DNA of 12,764 nucleotides from an uncultured Clostridia bacterium. Its GTDB lineage: Bacteria; Bacillota; Clostridia; Oscillospirales; CAG-272. A program made the position numbers and the translations under genes. Numbering within the stretch: position 1 is the stretch's first letter; each line of letters begins with the position of its first letter. Below the pieces are notes generated by a model. That model worked only from the letters and a program-made list of their open reading frames with translations. It was not told where the DNA came from and searched no databases. Location: positions 1 through 12,764 of the forward strand of contig CAMETB010000029.1 of the NCBI GenBank assembly GCA_945936265.1, given 5' to 3'. This document shows positions 8,078 through 12,764 of the stretch, piece by piece.

Positions 8078-8105
8078 ATTATAACACATTCAGCCGAAAT
8101 GTCAA
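8078..8105 (-). promoter_or_regulatory. Sigma-A type promoter of htpG
   Basis: On the - strand a perfect -35 TTGACA (8105-8100) and a perfect -10 TATAAT (8083-8078) are separated by 16 bp. Initiation is expected about 7 bp past the -10, inside the CIRCE element. The start codon is about 45 bp downstream of the predicted start. Confidence 0.9.
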
Positions 8106-8143
8106 TAGTTTTTTCAAAATTTTTAGCAATTTATTTTCTTAAA

Positions 8144-8176
8144 TGACAAAAAACCGCCCAAGGCGGTTTTTTGTCA
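8144..8176 (-). terminator. Intrinsic terminator of the transketolase operon
   Basis: A near-perfect palindrome with arms at 8144-8158 and 8162-8176 has a 3-base loop. The GC core CCGCC/GGCGG is flanked by A6/T6, giving a stable hairpin followed by six U on either strand. It lies 14 bp past the stop of the C-terminal transketolase gene, so its main role is to end that - strand operon ahead of the htpG promoter. It is symmetric enough to work in both directions. Confidence 0.9.
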
Positions 8177-8189
8177 CTTATTAATTAAT

Positions 8190-9152
8190 TCAGTTTGCTG
8201 CAAATCCGTAGTTTTTCAGAGAGACTGCTTTTTTGCACTTTTCGACTATTCCCTGTGCATTCAATGAGTAGTATTCGATAAGTTCCTTTGCGGGTGCGGA
8301 TTTTCCGAACACATCCTCAACTCCGTGTCTTACCACAGGCACGGGGCATATCTCGGAAAGCGTTTCCGCAACTGCCGCGCCGAGCCCTCCTATTATGTTA
8401 TGTTCCTCGGAGGTAACTATTGCGCCCGTCTGCTGTGCCTGCGCGATTAGCATATCTTTGTCTATCGGCTTTATTGTGTGCATGTTTACAACAGCCGCGG
8501 ATATTCCGTCAGCCATTAAAAGTTCTCTTGCTATAAGAGCCTGTTCAACCATCATACCTGTTGCGACTATCGTAACATCGGAGCCGTCTGCCATCTTTAT
8601 GGCTTTACCGATTTCGAATTTATAATCGGGAGTGTCGTTTATTATGGAAACGGGGTATCTGCCGAAACGCATATATACAGGTCCCTCGTATTTTATCGCC
8701 GCCTCGACTGCCGCTCTTGCCTCAATGGCATCAGAAGGATTTATAACAGTCATTCCCGGTATCGTTCTCATAAGCGCAAGGTCTTCATTGCATTGGTGAG
8801 TTGCACCGTCTTCTCCTACGGTTATACCGGCATGAGTTGCGGCTATTTTAACATTCAGGTGAGGATATCCCACCGAGTTTCTTACCTGTTCAAAGCTCCT
8901 GCCTGCCGCAAACATTGCAAAGGTGCTTACAAACGGTATTTTACCCGTTGTGGCAAGTCCTGCCGCAACGCCTACCATGTTATTCTCGGCTATTCCGCAA
9001 TCGAAAAATCTGTCAGGAAATTTGTTTTTGAAAATACACGTTTTCGTCGCCGCGGCAAGATCCGCGTCCAGAACGACTACGTCGGGATACAAAGATCCGA
9101 ATTCGGCAAGCGCATTTCCGTATGCTTCCCTTGTTGCTATCTTATCAGCCAT
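8190..9152 (-). CDS. Transketolase, C-terminal subunit (pyrimidine and transketolase-C domains)
   Basis: A 320-residue second half of a split transketolase, the non-oxidative pentose phosphate enzyme that moves two-carbon ketol units between sugar phosphates. The pyrimidine-binding domain shows DADLAAATKT (29-38) and FDCGIAENNMVGVAAGLA, with Glu56 the expected catalytic glutamate that activates the ThDP aminopyrimidine. VGEDGATHQ (112-120) supplies His119 and the preceding strand His107. The transketolase C domain follows, with VTSEEHNIIGGLGAAVAE. AAGGAG lies 8 bp before the ATG and is formed by the last codons of the upstream subunit gene; only 5 bp separate the two genes, implying coupled translation in fixed ratio. 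A DXP-synthase-like assignment is disfavoured by the short split architecture and the partner subunit. Sugar specificity cannot be read from sequence. Confidence 0.95.
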   Translation of the reverse strand: MADKIATREAYGNALAEFGSLYPDVVVLDADLAAATKTCIFKNKFPDRFFDCGIAENNMVGVAAGLATTGKIPFVSTFAMFAAGRSFEQVRNSVGYPHLNVKIAATHAGITVGEDGATHQCNEDLALMRTIPGMTVINPSDAIEARAAVEAAIKYEGPVYMRFGRYPVSIINDTPDYKFEIGKAIKMADGSDVTIVATGMMVEQALIARELLMADGISAAVVNMHTIKPIDKDMLIAQAQQTGAIVTSEEHNIIGGLGAAVAETLSEICPVPVVRHGVEDVFGKSAPAKELIEYYSLNAQGIVEKCKKAVSLKNYGFAAN

Positions 9153-9157
9153 ATCAA

Positions 9158-10003
9158 TTACTCCTTATCCAAACTTCTTCTGTACTCTTTGAGTTCCGAC
9201 ATTGCAATCTTGTATTGCTCGTCGTTCGGAGCCTTGCCATGCCACTCTGCGCGGTCTTCCATAAACGAAACTCCCTTGCCTTTTATGGTTTTAGCAATTA
9301 TTACGGTGGGCTTGCCCTTTACCGTCTTTGCCTCGTCAAATGCGGCAAGTATCTCTTCTATGTTGTGCCCGTCTATCGATATAACATGCCATCCGAAAGC
9401 CTTGAATTTCGAAGGATACGGCATAACATTCATAACATCCTTTACTCTGCCGTCTATCTGAAGACCGTTATTGTCAATTATAAGGCAAAGGTTATCAAGT
9501 TTGTAATGAGCGGCAAACATGGTTGCCTCCCATACCTGTCCTTCCTCGCTCTCACCGTCGCCCAGAAGAGCGTAAGTACGGTAATCCTTCTTATCTATCT
9601 TAGCGGAGAGTGCCATTCCGCATGCGGCGGAAATGCCCTGACCGAGCGAGCCCGACGACATATCGACGCCGTTTGCAGTCTTCATGTCGGGGTGTCCCTG
9701 CATAAAAGAACCGAGATGCCTGAATTTTTTAAGTTCTTCAATGTCAAAATATCCCTTCAACGCAAGTGCGGCATAAAGAGCCGGACAAGAATGACCCTTT
9801 GAGAGAACAAACCTGTCTCTGTCGGGATTTTTTGGTGTTCTCGGATCTATCCTGAGTTCCGAAAAATAGAGGCAAGCCATTATGTCTGCAGACGAAAGTG
9901 CGCCGCCCGGGTGACCGGATTTTGCATTATATACCTCGTCGATAATGCCCATTCTTATATCGGCGGCTTTTTTCTTTAATTCCAAAATTTTATCGCTGTC
10001 CAT
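9158..10003 (-). CDS. Transketolase, N-terminal subunit (ThDP pyrophosphate-binding domain)
   Basis: A 281-residue first half of a split transketolase. It has KSGHPGGALSSADIMACLYF (28-47, His31), VLSKGHSCPALYAAL (66-80, His71) and GSLGQGISAACGMAL (118-132). The ThDP/magnesium motif runs from GDG (148-150) to DNN (177-179). It pairs with the C-terminal subunit encoded 5 bp downstream to build one active site. I place the start at ATG 10003, with GGAGG 8 bp upstream; a TTG at 10006 directly before it is in frame but worse placed. Two-subunit transketolases are common in Clostridia and archaea. The operon has its own strong promoter at 10037-10065 and terminator at 8144-8176. Confidence 0.95.
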   Translation of the reverse strand: MDSDKILELKKKAADIRMGIIDEVYNAKSGHPGGALSSADIMACLYFSELRIDPRTPKNPDRDRFVLSKGHSCPALYAALALKGYFDIEELKKFRHLGSFMQGHPDMKTANGVDMSSGSLGQGISAACGMALSAKIDKKDYRTYALLGDGESEEGQVWEATMFAAHYKLDNLCLIIDNNGLQIDGRVKDVMNVMPYPSKFKAFGWHVISIDGHNIEEILAAFDEAKTVKGKPTVIIAKTIKGKGVSFMEDRAEWHGKAPNDEQYKIAMSELKEYRRSLDKE

Positions 10004-10036
10004 CAAATGAACCTCCGAAATACGTATTGTAATGCT

Positions 10037-10065
10037 ATTTTACCATTTACAAGCCCGATTGTCAA
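10037..10065 (-). promoter_or_regulatory. Sigma-A type promoter of the transketolase operon
   Basis: On the - strand -35 TTGACA (10065-10060) and -10 TAAAAT (10042-10037) are separated by exactly 17 bp, upstream of the GGAGG ribosome binding site. A small perfect inverted repeat, AATGT-CAA-ACATT, sits at 10074-10086 just upstream of the -35. I cannot assign a regulator to it. Confidence 0.85.
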
Positions 10066-10148
10066 TACAGAAGAATGTCAAACATTATTAAATAAATGTG
10101 AAGAAAATTGTCACTTTGCACATTTTTCCACTTTCTGAATGTCGGAAT

Positions 10149-10197
10149 GTAAAAATGCCCGTGGGAGTGTCGCAAAAACGCTTTTCCCTCGGGCATT
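10149..10197 (-). terminator. Intrinsic terminator of the GH109-like gene
   Basis: Arms CGGGCATT (10190-10197) and AATGCCCG (10154-10161) pair perfectly. One mismatch follows, then a further GGGA/TCCC pairing (10163-10166 with 10185-10188), leaving a large loop of about 18 bases. On the - strand the stem runs into a T tract (10155-10151). It lies ~30 bp past the stop codon of the oxidoreductase-like gene. The rest of the 10007-10225 gap holds the transketolase promoter and AT-rich sequence with nothing else I can identify. Confidence 0.85.
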
Positions 10198-10225
10198 GCA
10201 AGTCGGTTTAATTTATCCGTTTTAT

Positions 10226-11452
10226 TTATAACAGGTCATAAACGTCGAGGGAGTGTCTGTTTTTCCACTCTCCGTTTGTAAAATCGGGTATCCCGACGGG
10301 TGCTCCGCCCTCTCTTATTGACTGTTCACTCAGGCACGATATACACATCCAGGATGCCGCATCATATACATCTATCGGCATATCGTCTCCGTTTTTAAGT
10401 CTGTCAATAAAATCGCGCAGTTCAAGATAATCCATTCCGCCGTGCCCCGAATCGAGCATCTCTTTCGTTATGTTTTGCCACGCAGGCGGGAGCAAATACG
10501 CATACTTGTCGGCATTATTTATGTTTTCCTTTATGTAATCCGCGCTTATCCAATACTTTTCGGGGTCGCCGTCAAAGAACACCGTATTTGCGCTCTGCTC
10601 GTAAAGTCCCTTTGTTCCGTGGACGGTAAATTCACGGTTGTAAAAGCGCGGTAAGGTCGTGTCGAGTCTTAATGTAATTGTCTCGCCGCCTGCGCAGGTG
10701 ATTATCGTATTTACAATGTCTCCCTGCATAAATTTTGCGCCTATCAACTCCGGGTTTATCGTATCTTTGTTATCGTTTACGTACCGTTCAAGTCCGAATG
10801 AGCCGGAGGCAACCGAAACGAGCGACACCATTCTGTTGCCCCTGTTTATATCGAGTACCTTTGCTATGGGCCCTAACTCATGCGTGGGATAGTTTTCACA
10901 GTTGCGCCCAAGATAATTGCGGAGCCTGTAATGGCGGTTCTCCTTGCCGTGTGTTACCTCGCCTCTCAAATCGTGCGCGTAGGCACCGTGGCAATGGACT
11001 ATTTTGCCGAGCATACCCCGTCTTACCATTGCGGTGGCGAGCAGTTCCTCACGGTTATAGCAACAGTTTTCAAGGAACATAAACGGAACCTTCGTGTCCT
11101 CCCAGGTTTTAACGAGGTCAAAGCAGTCCTCTGTGGAATATGCTCCACCCACTTCAAGCGCAACCGCCTTGCCCGCTCTCATGGCGTCAACCGCTATCGG
11201 TATGTGGAGTTCCCAGTCGGTAGCGATAATAACGGCGTCAACATCCTCTCTTGCGAGTACCTCTCTATAATCGGTAGTACCAAACGGCAAAACGCCCTTT
11301 TTCTCCTTTACAAATTCAGACTTTTCCTCTACTCTGTCTTCGTATTTATCGCAAACTGCGGTTATGTTTACGTCGTAAAAATCAATGATTGTTCCCATAA
11401 GACCGCCCCCGCGGCACCCGAGTCCTATAAAACCGACGTTTACTTTTTCCAT
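10226..11452 (-). CDS. Gfo/Idh/MocA-family protein, GH109-like (NAD-dependent glycosidase or sugar dehydrogenase)
   Basis: A 408-residue protein with an N-terminal Rossmann fold: VGFIGLGCRGGG (6-17) binds NAD(P), and ATDWELHIPIAVDAMRAGKAVALEV (77-101) covers the usual EKP-like region, here EVGGA rather than EKP. The second half matches, from memory, family GH109 alpha-N-acetylgalactosaminidases better than ordinary dehydrogenases. The matching segments are LENCCYNREELLATAMVRRG (127-146), HCHGAYAHDLR (153-163, Tyr158/His160) and PTHELGPIAKVLDINRG (189-205, His191). Near the C-terminus are GHGGMDY and a PVGIPDF-type ending. GH109 enzymes hydrolyse glycosides by transient oxidation with bound NAD. 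Unlike many of them there is no signal peptide, so it should be cytoplasmic. GGAGG lies 10 bp before the ATG. It has its own promoter and terminator. It may instead be a dehydrogenase or isomerase; substrate unproven. Confidence 0.88.
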   Translation of the reverse strand: MEKVNVGFIGLGCRGGGLMGTIIDFYDVNITAVCDKYEDRVEEKSEFVKEKKGVLPFGTTDYREVLAREDVDAVIIATDWELHIPIAVDAMRAGKAVALEVGGAYSTEDCFDLVKTWEDTKVPFMFLENCCYNREELLATAMVRRGMLGKIVHCHGAYAHDLRGEVTHGKENRHYRLRNYLGRNCENYPTHELGPIAKVLDINRGNRMVSLVSVASGSFGLERYVNDNKDTINPELIGAKFMQGDIVNTIITCAGGETITLRLDTTLPRFYNREFTVHGTKGLYEQSANTVFFDGDPEKYWISADYIKENINNADKYAYLLPPAWQNITKEMLDSGHGGMDYLELRDFIDRLKNGDDMPIDVYDAASWMCISCLSEQSIREGGAPVGIPDFTNGEWKNRHSLDVYDLL

Positions 11453-11486
11453 AGCCTTTTATCCTCCGGAAAGTTAATTCTCATAT

Positions 11487-11515
11487 ATTCTAACATTTCG
11501 CATTACATTTTTCAA
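11487..11515 (-). promoter_or_regulatory. Promoter of the GH109-like gene
   Basis: On the - strand -35 TTGAAA (11515-11510) and -10 TAGAAT (11492-11487) are 17 bp apart and about 35 bp before the start codon. The -35 lies inside the first copy of a 35-bp tandem repeat. The second copy carries the same TTGAAA at 11545-11550, but no good -10 box lies 17 bp after it. Confidence 0.75.
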
Positions 11516-11564
11516 GCGTTTTATCAAAAATTTCGCATTACATTTTTCAAGCGTTTTATCAAAA
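11495..11564. repeat. Exact tandem duplication, 2 x 35 bp, in a divergent promoter region
   Basis: Bases 11495-11529 and 11530-11564 are identical over all 35 positions and directly abut. Each begins ATTTCGCATTAC and ends GCGTTTTATCAAAA. The block lies between the -10 of the leftward GH109-like promoter and the -35 of the rightward lipoprotein promoter, so it increases the spacing of the two promoters by 35 bp and doubles one -35 element. Identity of the copies suggests a recent duplication, selection on the sequence, or an assembly artefact. Confidence 0.95.
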
Positions 11565-11567
11565 CTA

Positions 11568-11596
11568 TTGACAAATCAAATTTATAATGATAAAAT
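11568..11596 (+). promoter_or_regulatory. Sigma-A type promoter of the lipoprotein-SPFH operon
   Basis: A perfect -35 TTGACA (11568-11573) and -10 TAAAAT (11591-11596) are 17 bp apart. A TATAAT at 11583-11588 is only 9 bp from the -35 and so is probably not the working box. The predicted start is near 11603, with GAGGTG at 11615-11620 ahead of the ATG at 11631. Confidence 0.85.
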
Positions 11597-11630
11597 TATA
11601 GTGTATATCACAGTGAGGTGAAGATTACAT

Positions 11631-11846
11631 ATGAAAAAAATAATTGCGTCGGCGCTTATTTTGCTTTCGCTTTTTCTTGTGTCGTGCGACATCGGCACAC
11701 AGCTCGAATCTTATTCCGAACAGCTTATGTCACAGGTTTCGGAAGCGGCAGGCAGTCTTCTGAAAGAGGCAACCCCGCCGGAGGATGACAAATCAGTATC
11801 CGACGGTGTGGAAGAAGACTCCGAAAAAATTACCATTGATAAATAA
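11631..11846 (+). CDS. Small predicted lipoprotein, unknown function
   Basis: A 71-residue protein with a typical bacterial lipoprotein signal: basic start MKK, hydrophobic stretch 4-17, and lipobox L16-V17-S18-Cys19. After cleavage and lipidation at Cys19 about 53 residues would remain on the outer face of the membrane. The mature part is a short possible helix (about 22-47, QLESYSEQLMSQVSEAAGSLLKEA) and then a strongly acidic, Asp/Glu-rich tail with no domain I recognise. GAGGTG sits 10 bp before the ATG, and its own strong promoter lies upstream. The SPFH gene starts 29 bp after the stop with no terminator between, so the two are probably co-transcribed. A real gene is supported by the promoter, the ribosome binding site and the coherent signal peptide. 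Confidence 0.82.
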   Translation: MKKIIASALILLSLFLVSCDIGTQLESYSEQLMSQVSEAAGSLLKEATPPEDDKSVSDGVEEDSEKITIDK

Positions 11847-11875
11847 AAAAATCATAAATTGAAAGGGAAACAATT

Positions 11876-12764
11876 ATGGGACTTATTAAGGCTATTGCAG
11901 GCGCCGTCGGCGGCGGACTTGCGGATCAGTGGCTCGAGGTACTCGAAGCGGACAACATGAGCGACACCACCGTGTTTACAAGCGGTATTACCGTGCGCAG
12001 AAACGACAGAAGATCCTCGAACAGAAAAGGAACGGAGGACTTTATAAGCGACGGCTCGATAGTCCACGTTTACGACAATCAGTTTATGCTCCTCGTTGAC
12101 GGAGGAAAGGTTGTTGACTACACGGCAGAGCCGGGTTATTACAAGGTCGACTCAAAATCTGCGCCCTCTCTCTTTAACGGTCAGTTCGGCGCAACTCTCG
12201 GCGAAATGTTCTCGAGGATAAAATACGGCGGAGTTCCCTCTGCAAAGCAGAAGGTATTCTTTATAAACACGCAGGAGATAAAGGGCATAAAGTTCGGTAC
12301 AAAAACTCCCGTCAACTATTTCGATAACTTCTACAATGCGGAGCTGTTCCTCCGTGCGTTCGGTACATATTCGATAAAAATCGTAAACCCGCTTAAATTC
12401 TATGCGGAGGTCGTTGCAAGGAACGTATCGAGAGTTGATATCAACGATATAAACGAGCAGTATCTCTCCGAATTTATGGAGGCTCTTACCGCCGCCATGA
12501 ACCAGATGTCCGCGGATAATATAAGAATTTCTCACGTTGTTTCAAAATCCCGCGAACTCTCAAAGTACATGGCCAACGAGCTCGACGAGAGCTGGCGTGA
12601 AATGCGCGGTATGGAGATTCAGGCGGTCGGAATTGCGTCGGTTTCTTACGACGAAGAATCGAAAAAGCTTATCAATATGCGTAACCAGGGCGCTATGCTC
12701 GGCGATCCTACCGTAAGGGAAGGATATGTACAGGGTGCGGTTGCAAGAGGTATGGAAGCTGCAG
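11876..12764 (+). CDS. SPFH-domain protein (YdjI-type), 3' end beyond the window
   Basis: An open frame of 296 codons with no stop before the window edge. It starts MGLIKAIAGAVGGGLADQWLEVLEADNMSD. An N-terminal glycine-rich segment (to about 15) precedes an SPFH/Band-7-like domain (about 30-260) with DGSIVHVYDNQFMLLVDGGKVVDYTAEPGYYKVD (59-92) and the inner motif FFINTQEIKGIKFGT (128-142). Then come FGTYSIKIVNPLKFYAEVV (162-180) and a helical stretch rich in Glu and Met. This layout is that of the Firmicute YdjI / 'virion core protein'-annotated SPFH family. Such proteins often end in a zinc ribbon or similar module, which would lie outside the window. There is no clear transmembrane helix, so it is probably a cytoplasmic scaffold protein or loosely membrane-associated. 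Function in bacteria is poorly defined; envelope stress is suggested for relatives. AAAGGGA precedes the ATG. Co-transcribed with the upstream lipoprotein gene. Confidence 0.88.
   Translation, partial: MGLIKAIAGAVGGGLADQWLEVLEADNMSDTTVFTSGITVRRNDRRSSNRKGTEDFISDGSIVHVYDNQFMLLVDGGKVVDYTAEPGYYKVDSKSAPSLFNGQFGATLGEMFSRIKYGGVPSAKQKVFFINTQEIKGIKFGTKTPVNYFDNFYNAELFLRAFGTYSIKIVNPLKFYAEVVARNVSRVDINDINEQYLSEFMEALTAAMNQMSADNIRISHVVSKSRELSKYMANELDESWREMRGMEIQAVGIASVSYDEESKKLINMRNQGAMLGDPTVREGYVQGAVARGMEAA

Noticed and set aside
9122..9802. Long + strand open frame (226 codons) across the two transketolase genes
   Set aside because: It is antisense to both conserved transketolase subunits and spans their junction, with no recognisable product or start signals.
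11495..11564. Possible CRISPR array
   Set aside because: There are only two directly abutting copies with no spacers and no cas genes in the window, so it is a plain tandem duplication.
10880..11587. + strand open frame (235 codons) antisense to the GH109-like gene and its promoter
   Set aside because: The opposite strand encodes a clear Gfo/Idh/MocA protein. This frame runs through the promoter and tandem repeat, has no ribosome binding site and matches no domain.
11583..11588. TATAAT as the -10 box of the lipoprotein promoter
   Set aside because: It is only 9 bp from the TTGACA at 11568, whereas TAAAAT at 11591 is at the ideal 17 bp.
11852..12535. - strand open frames at 11852-12067 and 12152-12535
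   Set aside because: Both are antisense to the SPFH gene, whose + strand frame is open throughout with a coherent domain.

Overview
The window looks like chromosomal DNA of an anaerobic Firmicute of the class Clostridia. The evidence is strong AGGAGG-type ribosome binding sites, heavy use of the Ile codon ATA, a PyrR regulator, an HrcA/CIRCE operator, a transketolase split into two subunits and a YnbB-RlmH gene pair. Gene order does not fix the genus. There are no RNA genes, CRISPR arrays, insertion sequences or phage genes. Most of the window is well-conserved housekeeping sequence.

Region 1 (1-6128, + strand) is one tightly packed gene run: the 3' end of typA (ribosome-associated GTPase), a YnbB-type PLP enzyme, rlmH (23S rRNA methylation), mnmG (tRNA wobble-uridine modification), an atypical GH28-like beta-helix protein and pyrR (pyrimidine regulator). 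Three of its members act on ribosomes or tRNA. The gene junctions are 10 bp, an ATGA overlap, 16 bp, another ATGA overlap, and about 38 bp. I see no terminator until the hairpin after pyrR, so co-transcription is likely. The odd member is the GH28-like gene, whose start codon overlaps the mnmG stop.

Region 2 (6094-8105, - strand) is htpG (bacterial Hsp90). It converges on pyrR and shares a bidirectional terminator with it. Its promoter is a clear TTGACA/TATAAT pair, with a CIRCE operator (one mismatch) over the likely transcription start, so HrcA repression is expected.

Region 3 (8144-10065, - strand) is a two-gene transketolase operon (N-terminal subunit, then C-terminal subunit) with its own consensus promoter and terminator.

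Region 4 (10149-11515, - strand) is a cytoplasmic Gfo/Idh/MocA protein that most resembles the NAD-dependent glycosidases of family GH109. It has its own promoter and terminator.

Region 5 (11568 to the end, + strand) is transcribed divergently from region 4. It encodes a tiny predicted lipoprotein and then an SPFH-domain protein that runs off the window. The divergent promoter region contains an exact tandem duplication of 35 bp that duplicates the -35 element of the region 4 promoter.

I did not find a clear new multi-gene system. The points most worth checking are the CIRCE site on htpG, the duplicated 35-bp promoter segment, the GH28-like protein with altered active-site motifs coupled to mnmG, and the lipoprotein/SPFH pair.
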